In this document: positions 8,148 to 15,902 of the stretch, piece by piece
Layout of the letters: each line of letters begins with the position of its first letter
Position numbering within the stretch: position 1 is the stretch's first letter
Source of the DNA: Paenibacillus sp. PAMC 26794
GTDB taxonomy: Bacteria > Bacillota > Bacilli > Paenibacillales > Paenibacillaceae
Length of the DNA: 64,000 nucleotides
Assembly (NCBI RefSeq): GCF_000316035.1
Contig: NZ_ANHX01000015.1
Coordinates: 26,690 to 90,689 of the forward strand
Reading direction: 5' to 3'
Made by a program: the position numbers and the translations under genes
Notes under the pieces: model-generated
The model's input: only the letters and a program-made list of their open reading frames with translations
Told to the model about the DNA's origin: nothing
The model's database searches: none

Positions 8148-9071
8148 ATGTCTGATCAAATACACGAACAACAAAACGAATTAGCCACACTCATTGACCG
8201 TTCTTCTGACAAGGACGGGGTGCATCCCACGGCAATCCCTTCATTATTTCTAATCCGTGAATCGGTCGTTACTGAACCTATATTTAGAGTGAATGAACCA
8301 TCCTTCTGCATTATCGTTCAGGGTGAGAAAGAAGTCCCGCTGGGACAGGATCGTTTCCGGTATGGTCCAGGAAGTTATATCGTGGCAACCGTTGACTTGC
8401 CGGTTAGTGGACAAGTGATTCAAGCCTCGTCTGAGGCTCCCTATCTGGCTCTGAAACTTGAATTCACATCCAGTGAGATTCTGGAGGTATTGAACCATTC
8501 CGATTTCCCAGCAAGACCGCGAAAAACGACGAGACGTGCCATGTTTGTCAGCCAAGCTGAACCGTCTCTGCTGGATGCAGTCGTCAGGTTAACCCGTTTG
8601 TTGGAAGATCATTCGGAAGATATCCCACTACTCGCACCTTTGTTCAACAAAGAAATTCTCTATAAAGTTCTGAAAGGTCCTCATGGGATTGCCCTGGAAC
8701 AAGCTACCATGGAGGGCAGCCATACCTATCGAATCAGAGACGTTATTGAATATATTATGAATCACTCTGAGCAAAATTTTCGGGTTGAGGATCTGGCGGA
8801 TTTGGCAAATATGAGTACTGCCTCGCTGCACAGACACTTTAAAGAAGTGACTGCCATGAGCCCAATTCAGTTTCAAAAACAACTTAGACTACAAGAAGCT
8901 CGCCGCTTGTTATTATCCAAGTCCACCGATGCAGCAGATGTAGCTTTTCAGGTAGGTTACGAGAGCCCTTCCCAATTCAGCCGTGAATATTCTCGCATGT
9001 TCGGATTTCCGCCCAGAGAAGATATTAAACGCTTGAGAGGCAGAGCCGATGAAACAACTACCATCTCTTGA
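8148..9071 (+). CDS. AraC-family regulator with AraC_N domain
   Basis: 307 residues. The N-terminal AraC-type cupin-like domain (FRVNEPSFCIIVQGEKEV, about 45-70) is followed by two HTH motifs at the C-terminus: VEDLADLANMSTASLHRHF and DAADVAFQVGYESPSQFSRE. AAGGAG lies 8 nt before this ATG; an open frame extends 31 codons upstream, but those residues are not family-like. The subgroup often controls an adjacent reductase or hydrolase; here the nearest enzyme is the convergent old yellow enzyme gene. The 286-bp intergenic region to the TetR gene shows no clear consensus promoter. Confidence 0.9.
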   Translation: MSDQIHEQQNELATLIDRSSDKDGVHPTAIPSLFLIRESVVTEPIFRVNEPSFCIIVQGEKEVPLGQDRFRYGPGSYIVATVDLPVSGQVIQASSEAPYLALKLEFTSSEILEVLNHSDFPARPRKTTRRAMFVSQAEPSLLDAVVRLTRLLEDHSEDIPLLAPLFNKEILYKVLKGPHGIALEQATMEGSHTYRIRDVIEYIMNHSEQNFRVEDLADLANMSTASLHRHFKEVTAMSPIQFQKQLRLQEARRLLLSKSTDAADVAFQVGYESPSQFSREYSRMFGFPPREDIKRLRGRADETTTIS

Positions 9072-9116
9072 CTGGTTACTGGCTAGTATCGTTCCTTTAC
9101 ATCGTTTAGTTTAATC

Positions 9117-9157
9117 CCAAAAAGGACTCCTTCTGTTTTGCCAGTCGGAGTCCTTCC
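9117..9157. terminator. Bidirectional terminator between araC and OYE genes
   Basis: AAGGACTCC (9122-9130) pairs with GGAGTCCTT (9147-9155). The T5 tract is best on the minus strand, serving the old yellow enzyme gene. Confidence 0.7.
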
Positions 9158-9205
9158 CTTATGCAAGGATTAATGAAGATCATTAATCGTTAAATCAGTA
9201 ATACA

Positions 9206-10228
9206 TTAAAAACCAGTCGTATATTGTTTTGGAACGTCCGTTGTCTTGCGCAAAACAGTCGCAGCTTCCAAGGCCCAGTAAGGATTTCTTAACAGCCCTC
9301 TGCCAACTGCAACGAGATCAGCTTCTTCATTTCCGATGACTGCATTTGCCAATTTCGGGTCGTCCAGCCTTCCAACAGCAATCACAGGCACATTAAGAGC
9401 TTCTTTGATTGCTTTAGCGAGAGGTACTTGATAAGCTGCGTGAGTTCCTGGTCTGCCCCATGCAGCAATAGGTCCCTCGCCACCAGATGAGATGTCAAAT
9501 ACGTCAACGCCTGCCTCTTTATAAGCCTTGGCAAACTCGGAACTTTCGTTAATGCCATAGCCACCTTCGACGTATTCTTTGGCTGAAATACGCATCATCA
9601 AGGGCATATCCTCGGGCAACTCTGCCTTTGCAGCCTGAATGATCTCCCGGCCAAATAACGTTAAATCTTGACCATATTCGTCTTCTCGCTTGTTTGTTAG
9701 TGGAGAATGGAACTGATGAATCAGATATCCATGTGCGCCATGAAGCTCAATCGCATCAAAACCAGCTTTCACAGCACGCGCTACAGCACTCCGGAATTTT
9801 TCAACCATTCCTTTTACTTCGTCCGTTGTAAGCGCTCGAGGTTGCTTGGAATTCTCATCAAAGGCGATCGCGGATGGAGCAACTGGAACTTCGGCATCTT
9901 CTGCTTTGCGGCCCGCATGAGCAATCTGAATGCCAACCTTGGCCCCATAACTGTGACACGCATCTACGATCCGCTTCAGAGCTGGGATCTGTTCATCTGA
10001 CCATAACCCAAGATCATAATCTGAGATCCGGCCATCCGGTTCCACATCTGTCATTTCAATGATAATGAGACCTGTTCCTCCCACAGCACGACTAACGTAG
10101 TGCATATAATGCCAATCGGTTGCAATACCATCTTTTTGCTCAACTGAATATTGGCACATTGGAGCCATTACAACACGGTTTTTAAGCTCTAGGCTTTTAA
10201 AAGAATATGGACTAAACAAATCTGTCAT
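9206..10228 (-). CDS. Old yellow enzyme, NADPH dehydrogenase (YqjM/NamA-like)
   Basis: 340 residues, an FMN-binding (beta/alpha)8 barrel. The N-terminus ELKNRVVMAPMCQYSVEQKDG has the Cys and Tyr typical of thermophilic-like (YqjM class) enzymes; GRKAEDAEVPVAPSAI and HGAHGYLIHQFHSPLTN are further signatures. Family members reduce activated C=C bonds of enals, enones and nitro compounds with NADPH and belong to electrophile and oxidative stress responses. The ATG at 10228 is chosen for AAAGGGGAG 10 nt upstream rather than one 34 codons earlier. A 16-bp motif shared with the SDR remnant promoter lies at 10269-10284, pointing to common control by the MarR protein at 11029. Confidence 0.93.
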   Translation of the reverse strand: MTDLFSPYSFKSLELKNRVVMAPMCQYSVEQKDGIATDWHYMHYVSRAVGGTGLIIIEMTDVEPDGRISDYDLGLWSDEQIPALKRIVDACHSYGAKVGIQIAHAGRKAEDAEVPVAPSAIAFDENSKQPRALTTDEVKGMVEKFRSAVARAVKAGFDAIELHGAHGYLIHQFHSPLTNKREDEYGQDLTLFGREIIQAAKAELPEDMPLMMRISAKEYVEGGYGINESSEFAKAYKEAGVDVFDISSGGEGPIAAWGRPGTHAAYQVPLAKAIKEALNVPVIAVGRLDDPKLANAVIGNEEADLVAVGRGLLRNPYWALEAATVLRKTTDVPKQYTTGF

Positions 10229-10268
10229 CAAAATAAAACTCCCCTTTTCATGAATCATGAATAATAAA

Positions 10269-10284
10269 ATGCATGCGCAAGCAT
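10269..10284. promoter_or_regulatory. Candidate MarR operator upstream of OYE gene
   Basis: ATGCATGCGCAAGCAT, a near-perfect inverted repeat (ATGC...GCAT) 41 bp before the start codon. It matches 14 of 16 positions of the element at 10934-10949 read on the minus strand. Confidence 0.5.
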
Positions 10285-10339
10285 CGAATAAATGCCTACA
10301 ATTAATAACTCCGTATGATTTAGAACTCACATATATCTT

Positions 10340-10684
10340 TTACTTCATCACATAAAGACATTCAAATCCATGCTTTCGCAAAATACGAACCGCCTTTTTG
10401 GATTGAAGCATACCAGGTGACATTATAATTACGTTATCTTCTCGAAGAAGGTATTTTTCCCATGTGAAAGCAAGACGCCCCAATGAGATGTTAATCGTAT
10501 CCGGAGTAGGATTAGCCATATAATCCGTCGCATCTCGAATATCAATCACTTTATACTGCCGAAAATCACGCTCTTGTCTGAGAAATACTTGATAATCTAT
10601 ATATTCAAGATTGCGTACTGGCCAAAATTGACGTACAACGATGAAGATACCTAATATGAAGGTCAAAAGCATCAACATAATCAT
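10340..10684 (-). CDS. Membrane-anchored rhodanese-like protein lacking the catalytic cysteine
   Basis: 114 residues: an N-terminal transmembrane segment (LMLLTFILGIFIVVRQFW) and a single rhodanese domain (YKVIDIRDATDYMANPTPDTINISLG). The active-site loop, normally a Cys followed by a phosphate-cradle loop, reads VIIMSPGMLQSKKAV, so the nucleophile is replaced by Ser; sulfurtransferase activity is unlikely, and a binding or sensory role is more probable. It lies between the SDR remnant and the old yellow enzyme on the same strand and could be cotranscribed with the remnant. The exact start is uncertain because several Met codons cluster at the N-terminus. Confidence 0.7.
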   Translation of the reverse strand: MIMLMLLTFILGIFIVVRQFWPVRNLEYIDYQVFLRQERDFRQYKVIDIRDATDYMANPTPDTINISLGRLAFTWEKYLLREDNVIIMSPGMLQSKKAVRILRKHGFECLYVMK

Positions 10685-10735
10685 TGTATAGCCCTCTCTT
10701 AACTCATCTGATATCGTTGAAAATTTTGTTTCGGA

Positions 10736-10891
10736 TCAGAGCCCACTCAATGCCTCAGATATTGTATCCTTACCAGCGATTAGATCAAATGAACGCTTGT
10801 AGGTATTCTTCTCACTCAAACTGGCCAAAATTACATGAGCTACATCTTCACGAGCAATCTGTCCATTTGATCCTACAACGAAGACCTTCAT
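10736..10891 (-). pseudogene. YwnB-like NAD(P)-binding SDR, in-frame internal deletion
   Basis: A 51-codon frame with AAAGGAGG 8 nt before the ATG. It reads MKVFVVGSNGQIA, the first strand and Rossmann turn of YwnB-type SDR proteins, and then jumps to REDVAHVILASLSEKNTY and the family's C-terminus (SFDLIAGKDTISEALSGL). Full-length relatives are about 210 aa, so about 160 residues between the dinucleotide turn and the C-terminal helix are missing with the frame preserved. Promoter and ribosome site look intact, so a 51-residue miniprotein may still be made, but it cannot be a working oxidoreductase. The recognition rests on remembered family sequence and needs an alignment. Confidence 0.75.
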
Positions 10892-10933
10892 GTTCAATAC
10901 CTCCTTTATACAAAATCACCGCATCCATATTAA

Positions 10934-10949
10934 ATTCATGCGCATGCAT
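10934..10949. promoter_or_regulatory. Candidate MarR operator at the SDR-remnant promoter
   Basis: On the minus strand ATGCATGCGCATGAAT, lying immediately downstream of the -10 box, where a repressor would block initiation. Matches the element before the old yellow enzyme gene at 14 of 16 positions. Confidence 0.5.
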
Positions 10950-10951
10950 TT

Positions 10952-10980
10952 AATTTAACGGATATATTAATGAGTGTCAA
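10952..10980 (-). promoter_or_regulatory. SigA promoter of the SDR remnant
   Basis: TTGACA (10975-10980), 17-bp spacer, TAAATT (10952-10957), read on the minus strand. Confidence 0.65.
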
Positions 10981-11028
10981 GTCTTCTTATAGGGTAAATG
11001 ACTACATTACCCTATATTCACCCTAGCC

Positions 11029-11454
11029 TTAGAACAATTCTTTAGTGAGGTTCTCTAATCGAGTCTCAAATCCATCCTGTTCCAATTCAGTTTGCAAGAC
11101 CTGATTAAACGTTTGAAGTGCTTTCTTGTATTTATTCTCTCCAAGCTCCGTAATACGAGTGTATATGCCACGTCGGTCATCTTCACATGCATGTCTTTCC
11201 AGAGCCCCACAGTCTTTGGCTTCCATCCTAACGACGAGCCTGGAAGTAGCACTTTGGCTCAACCCTACTAGCTCTTGAAGTTGCTGTAGGCGTAATTCCT
11301 TACCCTCCGCATTATATATGAAGTTTAACACATAAAATTCCTTCAAAGATAAGTCATATTGTTGAAGCAGAGCTTGTTCCAGCTTCTCGTTCAGATGGGT
11401 ATGAATGTTAGAGAAAGCCAACCAAACATTCAAACGTTCACTCTTTTGCTGCAA
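11029..11454 (-). CDS. MarR-family transcriptional regulator
   Basis: 141 residues with the MarR winged helix: LRLQQLQELVGLSQSATSRL as recognition region and EDDRRGIYTRITELG as wing tip (the DDRRG motif). It starts with TTG (MQQKSERLNVW) behind a GGGGTGAT site; no better ATG exists. A strong SigA promoter lies at 11501-11529. The next genes in the same direction are the SDR remnant, the rhodanese-like gene and the old yellow enzyme, two of which carry the same 16-bp palindromic motif in their promoters, so this protein is the likely repressor. The ligand is unknown. Confidence 0.88.
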   Translation of the reverse strand: MQQKSERLNVWLAFSNIHTHLNEKLEQALLQQYDLSLKEFYVLNFIYNAEGKELRLQQLQELVGLSQSATSRLVVRMEAKDCGALERHACEDDRRGIYTRITELGENKYKKALQTFNQVLQTELEQDGFETRLENLTKELF

Positions 11455-11500
11455 TCTAGATCACCCCACTTGATATTTAATGTTCATCAGCTGTTATCCT

Positions 11501-11529
11501 ATTGTATCAAGCTTAATTACATTGGTCAA
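11501..11529 (-). promoter_or_regulatory. SigA promoter of the marR gene
   Basis: TTGACC (11524-11529), 17-bp spacer, TACAAT (11501-11506) on the minus strand. Confidence 0.7.
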
Positions 11530-11574
11530 AATCCATCCAAGTTCGACGTATATAACATTCTAAGCTCATAAGAA

Positions 11575-11613
11575 GAGCATTTCCCCGTCTTGTAACGACG
11601 TTTGGAAATGCTC
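11575..11613 (-). terminator. Terminator after the iron-siderophore binding protein gene
   Basis: GAGCATTTCC pairs with GGAAATGCTC. The following T tract on the minus strand is weak (CTTCTTAT). Confidence 0.55.
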
Positions 11614-11640
11614 CAGTGTTACCATTTATGCAGTCTAATC

Positions 11641-12669
11641 TTACTTCGCGGTAAGCAGGCTATCGGAAATAAATTGCAGCTGACCTTCCAATGTTAACGG
11701 ATCGTTGTACGAGTCTGAAGTCGGATCAAGCTGGAACACATGATTTGCCTTCACCGCAGGCAAGTTCTCCCACAAGGTATTATCATATACGATCTTGGGA
11801 TCGGTTGTATCTCCCGACCACGGGCTGGTGAAGATGATATCCCCCGCATACTCCGGTAATAGTTCCATGGAGATCGAAGCCCATCCAGTTCCGCTGTCAA
11901 TCGCTTCAGCTTGGGCCTTGGCTGGTGCCTTGAGATCAAACTCCCCGTAAATAATCTCACCGCCTCGACCATAGTTATGACCGAATACAAATAATCCTTT
12001 GGCGTATGGATTCAGTATGGAAACGGTACGATCGCCTACAGCTTCCTGAACCTTGGGCTTCAGTTCGTTGATCTTCGCTTCCCATTTAGCATTCCAAGCT
12101 TTCGCTGCGTCTTCTCTATTGGTGAGCTTACCCATTTCAAGCATTAGATCCTTGAAATTGCGCTTACCATATGCAATCTGTACAACAGGCGCAATCTGCT
12201 CCAGCTTGTCGATGCCCTCTGTTCCAGTGTACACGATAAATAAGTCAGGTTTTAAACTGATTAGTTTCTCTGGTGTAGGCTCTTGACCCAGATCACTGGT
12301 GCCCGCTGCTGCAAGTTGATCCTTGATATATTTGTTGTTCATCGCTCCTGATAAAGCGCCGACTACCGGTGCATCCAGGGCAACAAAGTAGCCTGTCGAA
12401 AATGATGTCAAATCAATAATACGCTTAGGATTCTTCGGTACCTGTACTTCGCCTGCATCCGATTGATATGTAACAAGTTCCTCTTCGGCAGTTGCCGTTG
12501 ATTCAGCGGAAGAAGCTGAATCCGAGTCCGTCTTGGTTTCTGTCTCCGTAGCCGCATTCGTGCTGTCCCCGTTTGTACTATTGGTCGTCGCAGACTGACC
12601 ACATGCACTAAGTACAATCAGCAAGATAAGTGCCATCATGATCCATATTGATTTTATCTGTTTACGCAA
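11641..12669 (-). CDS. Fe3+-siderophore/citrate ABC transporter substrate-binding lipoprotein
   Basis: 342 residues with a type II signal sequence ending LLIVLSACGQ (lipobox Cys about residue 23), a Ser/Thr/Glu-rich linker (about 25-65) and a periplasmic-binding-protein fold of the FecB/BtuF type (RIIDLTSFSTGYFVALDAPV, LISLKPDLFIVYTGTEGI). It captures ferric chelates for an ABC importer; no permease or ATPase gene adjoins it, so the partner lies elsewhere. The start is TTG, with AAGGTGGG upstream. A Fur box overlaps the promoter, indicating iron repression. A MerR-like promoter relic lies further upstream. Confidence 0.9.
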   Translation of the reverse strand: MRKQIKSIWIMMALILLIVLSACGQSATTNSTNGDSTNAATETETKTDSDSASSAESTATAEEELVTYQSDAGEVQVPKNPKRIIDLTSFSTGYFVALDAPVVGALSGAMNNKYIKDQLAAAGTSDLGQEPTPEKLISLKPDLFIVYTGTEGIDKLEQIAPVVQIAYGKRNFKDLMLEMGKLTNREDAAKAWNAKWEAKINELKPKVQEAVGDRTVSILNPYAKGLFVFGHNYGRGGEIIYGEFDLKAPAKAQAEAIDSGTGWASISMELLPEYAGDIIFTSPWSGDTTDPKIVYDNTLWENLPAVKANHVFQLDPTSDSYNDPLTLEGQLQFISDSLLTAK

Positions 12670-12693
12670 AATAAACCCACCTTTTCGTTGATA

Positions 12694-12710
12694 TTGATAA
12701 TCGTTATCAA
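12694..12710. promoter_or_regulatory. Fur box
   Basis: TTGATAATCGTTATCAA, a near-perfect inverted repeat matching the TGATAAT-N-ATTATCA Fur consensus except for one position. It starts at the -10 region of the binding protein promoter. Confidence 0.8.
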
Positions 12711-12738
12711 CGATATCATGCTATGCAGGATTTGACAA
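12710..12738 (-). promoter_or_regulatory. Promoter of the iron-siderophore binding protein gene
   Basis: TTGTCA (12733-12738), 17-bp spacer, TATCGT (12710-12715) on the minus strand, directly abutting the Fur box. Confidence 0.55.
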
Positions 12739-12750
12739 GTTATGTTTACT

Positions 12751-12779
12751 TCACCCCCTCTATGAACTCTAACTTGCAA
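12751..12779 (-). promoter_or_regulatory. MerR-type promoter relic
   Basis: On the minus strand TTGCAA, a 20-bp stretch containing TAGAGTTCATAGAGGGGG, then TGAAGT. This closely resembles the alcohol dehydrogenase promoter (TAGAGTTAACTAGAGGGGG) but lacks one base of the dyad and has a poor -10 box. It may be a decayed promoter or a weak extra site upstream of the siderophore-binding gene. The remainder of 12780-12879 shows no further feature. Confidence 0.4.
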
Positions 12780-12879
12780 GTCACCAAGTTAAACAGCTAT
12801 CATCAATAGAGTAAACCATTCACTTTTTTAAAAAAAGAGAGTTTTGAAAAGCCAATGAAACGTAATCAAGGAGGACAAC

Positions 12880-13692
12880 ATGGAAGAGATTATATTGTGG
12901 TTAAAGTATTTGTTTTTAGGTATTGTTCAAGGTGCGACGGAGCCAATCCCCGTCTCCTCAAGCGGTCATCTGATCATCGCCCAGAAACTTATGGGCATCA
13001 AGCAGAATGGATTGTCATTTGAGATTTTAACAAACACAGCATCACTTATCGCTATTATTTTTATTTTCCGGGAAGATATCAAAAAGTTGATTATTGGTGC
13101 ATTAGGTTACCTGCGTACTCGTAAAGAAGAATATCGAGCAGACTTCATGTTTTGCTTATACATAATTATTGGTACGATTCCTGCTGCTGTCGTTGCAGTC
13201 CTGTTCAAGGACCGGATTGAAGAAATTTTCTCGTCCGTATATACCGTTTCCATCGCACTATTGATCACTGGGGTCGCCTTGTGGCTGATTCGTAATCTTC
13301 GTGGTCGTAAGCAAGATGGTGATCTGTCTACGAAAGATGCACTGTTGGTAGGTCTGGCTCAGGCGGTCGCTCTTATTCCGGGCATTAGCCGCTCAGGGGC
13401 AACTGTAATTGCATCCATCGCTGTTGGCATGAAACAGGAAACAGCTTTGAAGTTCTCCTTTATGCTGTACATTCCCATAAGTATTGGTGGACTCATTATG
13501 GGTGTATCCGACATCGCCAATGATCCGAATCGAACACAGCTGGCTATCCCTTATCTGATCGCATTCATCACGACGCTCTTCGTCACGTATTTCTCCATGA
13601 GATGGTTTATGGGCATTATGGCCAAAGGCAATCTGAAATACTTTTCGTATTACTGTTTTGCCGCAGGTACATTGTTACTGATCTTCTTATAA
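12880..13692 (+). CDS. uppP: Undecaprenyl-diphosphatase (UppP/BacA)
   Basis: 270 residues, a multi-pass membrane enzyme that dephosphorylates undecaprenyl diphosphate to recycle the lipid carrier of cell-wall synthesis. The two catalytic repeats are visible: [14 protein letters not shown] (about 20-33) and [14 protein letters not shown] (about 167-180), carrying the conserved Glu, Ser-His and Arg residues. Eight or so hydrophobic segments are evident. AAGGAGG precedes the ATG by 6 nt. Raised dosage of this family gives bacitracin tolerance, which is family knowledge. Monocistronic, with a strong terminator. Confidence 0.95.
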   Translation: MEEIILWLKYLFLGIVQGATEPIPVSSSGHLIIAQKLMGIKQNGLSFEILTNTASLIAIIFIFREDIKKLIIGALGYLRTRKEEYRADFMFCLYIIIGTIPAAVVAVLFKDRIEEIFSSVYTVSIALLITGVALWLIRNLRGRKQDGDLSTKDALLVGLAQAVALIPGISRSGATVIASIAVGMKQETALKFSFMLYIPISIGGLIMGVSDIANDPNRTQLAIPYLIAFITTLFVTYFSMRWFMGIMAKGNLKYFSYYCFAAGTLLLIFL

Positions 13693-13710
13693 AAAATAGT
13701 CCACACACCA

Positions 13711-13742
13711 AAAGGAACAACCAGCGATGGTTGTTCCTTTGT
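13711..13742 (+). terminator. Terminator of uppP
   Basis: A perfect 12-bp stem, AAAGGAACAACC pairing with GGTTGTTCCTTT around a 6-nt loop. Confidence 0.85.
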
Positions 13743-13766
13743 CGTATAGTGGCAGTGCCATATGAG

Positions 13767-13901
13767 TTACCTCCTCAGTTCCGGCGGAGTTTGATCATTG
13801 TCAGGTGCGAGCCATGCAAGCAGCTCCGCTCCAAAAGAGTAGTTTGGATTATCTCCACCTTGCCATTGTGGCATAAGCAGGCGTATTGTTTTTTGAGTCA
13901 T
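13767..13901 (-). pseudogene. Arginase-family protein, 3' end deleted
   Basis: A 44-codon frame with AAAGGGGA before the ATG. It reads MTQKTIRLLMPQWQGG then YSFGAELLAWLAPDNDQTP, the N-terminus of Paenibacillus-type arginase/agmatinase-family proteins (about 280 aa), and ends at a TAA shortly afterwards. All metal-binding motifs, which lie further downstream in the family, are absent. The remaining start of the gene faces the divergent HxlR gene. The cut end lies next to the uppP terminator, consistent with a deletion that removed about 80 percent of the gene. Identification is from remembered family sequence. Confidence 0.65.
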
Positions 13902-14003
13902 CGTAAATCCCCTTTACTTCAAAGTAAGGTTAGTATAAACTGAGCCCAAACAAATAAATAGTACGGTCTTTTATGATAGGTACTACCCGGAAGGATAGTG
14001 TAA

Positions 14004-14372
14004 ATGATGAGTATGGCTGAATACCACGGTAAAGTTAAAAACATTCAAGATACCCCTTTTGGATATACGTTGTCTGTCATTGGTGGCAAATGGAAAATGG
14101 TGATTATGTATCTTCTGGCTGATAACCAGCCTGTCCGCTTCAATGAACTAAAAAGACAGATCGGCGCCATCACGTATAAAACGCTGAGTTCACAGCTTAA
14201 AGAATTGGAAGCAGATGGTATGGTGGAGCGGAAAGAATATCCCCAAGTCCCTCCTAAAGTCGAGTACCGTCTGACAGCCAAAGCTGAAACGTTATTGCCC
14301 GTTTTGGAAGGACTATGCGAATGGGGTGTTCAACATCAAGAACCTTCGATCAATAATAGCGCAACGGATTGA
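14004..14372 (+). CDS. HxlR-family winged-helix transcriptional regulator
   Basis: 122 residues, clearly related to the HxlR protein at 2024: LSVIGGKWKMVIMYLL, RFNELKRQIGAITYKTLS and PPKVEYRLTAKAE. It lacks the N-terminal cysteine of that protein. Starts at codons 1, 2 or 4 are all ATG; the first is listed and AAGGATAG is upstream. AGTAC and GTACT half-sites 15 bp apart lie about 55 to 30 bp upstream and may form its operator. Its divergent partner is the arginase remnant, so its former target seems to be lost. Confidence 0.88.
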   Translation: MMSMAEYHGKVKNIQDTPFGYTLSVIGGKWKMVIMYLLADNQPVRFNELKRQIGAITYKTLSSQLKELEADGMVERKEYPQVPPKVEYRLTAKAETLLPVLEGLCEWGVQHQEPSINNSATD

Positions 14373-14435
14373 ACGCTTTTGTCTATATTTTCAGATGAGA
14401 TAATTGGAGTAAATGGAGTATGTTAAAAATGCAAA

Positions 14436-14459
14436 AAATCGCCAATCGGCGACTTTTTT
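14436..14459. terminator. Bidirectional terminator between hxlR and GNAT genes
   Basis: TCGCC-AATC-GGCGA stem flanked by A6 and T6, shared by two convergent genes. A member of the GTCGCC/GGCGGC terminator family. Confidence 0.8.
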
Positions 14460-14515
14460 ACTTTTATCTTGTGTTCCTCTGTCCGTTCAGCAAATAAAAG
14501 CTGTGATTCGTAGAA

Positions 14516-14986
14516 TTATACTTTTTCGTGTACCAGATCTTTCTGGTAGGCCAATACTCTGTCCCAATTGCCACTGAAAACAGGAATTCGATAATACCCT
14601 ACACGCTCATACAGCGCTGCAGCTTCTGGTTGCAAGGGGCCTGTTTGCAGTTTCAGATTGGTATAACCAAGTTCGTTCGCAAGACGCTCTGCCTCGGCCA
14701 ATATAGCCTGAGCAATCCCCTTACGGCGGTAACCACTGCGTGTATACATGCGTTTAACCTCTACAGATGTTTCATCAAGGGGTCTAAGTGCTCCGCAACC
14801 AACCGGATTCCCGTCGATCCTGGCAACGATAAAAGCCGCACGGGGCACCTCAACGTCTGACAGTTGAAATCCCGCAGTTCCATCACCGCCATATAACAAA
14901 CCGAGTTCTTCACTCAGTTCTTTGATCAATAGCAGCGAATCCTCGCTCCGAATATCTTCAGCTGCTGCATGCACGATATGTGTCAT
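14516..14986 (-). CDS. GNAT-family N-acetyltransferase
   Basis: 156 residues with the GNAT core: RAAFIVARIDGNPVGCGALRP, the acetyl-CoA pyrophosphate loop RSGYRRKGIAQAILAEAE (about 84-101) and TGPLQPEAAALYERVGY near the C-terminus. Members acetylate primary amines using acetyl-CoA; the substrate is not predictable. A GGGGGTATG-type ribosome site precedes the ATG. Single-gene unit. Confidence 0.88.
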   Translation of the reverse strand: MTHIVHAAAEDIRSEDSLLLIKELSEELGLLYGGDGTAGFQLSDVEVPRAAFIVARIDGNPVGCGALRPLDETSVEVKRMYTRSGYRRKGIAQAILAEAERLANELGYTNLKLQTGPLQPEAAALYERVGYYRIPVFSGNWDRVLAYQKDLVHEKV

Positions 14987-15189
14987 CCCACATACCCCCT
15001 TTATCTTATTGGACTTATTGGTTTTGATGATATATCTAAATTATCATTCCCAACAGCAAGCGTCAATTCCCCCATCCATTGAATATTTCTATAAGTATCC
15101 GCGTATCTTTTTGCCGTCTTTATTCGTTTACATAAGAAATGTAATGAGCAACGATGTATATGAATTTAAATTCTGGGAGGTCTGATATT

Positions 15190-15855
15190 ATGGAAATTTC
15201 AAAGGGAATAGCAATGCTTCAGCTTGATTTTGAGGGGAATATAATTCACCCTGTTCTGATATGGGATGAAGAAATGGTTGTGTTAATTGATACCGGATTC
15301 CCTGGACAATATGACGATTTGTGTATCGCACTCGAAAAGATTGGTGTGCCGATCAGCCAACTTAAAGCAGTGATTTTGACGCATCAGGATGTGGACCATA
15401 TCGGGTGTCTTCCCGAGATTTTGCAGGAGTGTGGCTCACAAGTCAAGATATATGCGCATGAGCTGGATAAGCCATATATTGAGGGGCAGCTCCCTCTTCT
15501 GAAAGACAGTCACCTTGAGCATCCTCCAATGGGCAAAGTAAATGAAACGGTGACTGATGGTCAGGAACTGCCGTTTTGCGGTGGAATTCGCGTTATTCAT
15601 ACACCTGGTCATACGCCAGGTCATATCAGTCTATATTTGATGGACAGCAAGACGCTCATCGCCGGAGATTCAATGTACAGTGTAGACGGCATGCTTGGAG
15701 GCATTCATGAGCCTACTACGCTGGATACAGAGACAGCTCGATTCTCTTTGAAAAAGTATATCGAACTCGACATTACATCTGTGATTTGTTACCACGGTGG
15801 ACGAAGTCATATGAATGTGAATGAACAGATCTCAAGGCTAGTTAAAATGAACTAA
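15190..15855 (+). CDS. MBL-fold metallo-hydrolase
   Basis: 221 residues with the metallo-beta-lactamase fold: THQDVDHIG (about 64-72; a His-x-Asp-x-Asp-His variant of the usual HxHxDH), IHTPGHTPGHISLY (about 138-151) and IAGDSMYS supplying later metal ligands, and VICYHGGRS near the end. GGAGG lies 8 nt before this ATG. Function could be glyoxalase-like, lactonase or other hydrolase; sequence alone does not decide. Confidence 0.88.
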   Translation: MEISKGIAMLQLDFEGNIIHPVLIWDEEMVVLIDTGFPGQYDDLCIALEKIGVPISQLKAVILTHQDVDHIGCLPEILQECGSQVKIYAHELDKPYIEGQLPLLKDSHLEHPPMGKVNETVTDGQELPFCGGIRVIHTPGHTPGHISLYLMDSKTLIAGDSMYSVDGMLGGIHEPTTLDTETARFSLKKYIELDITSVICYHGGRSHMNVNEQISRLVKMN

Positions 15856-15902
15856 CGAATATTCACACTGGACACTCCGGTGACAGAACAACCTTCCGAT
15901 CG

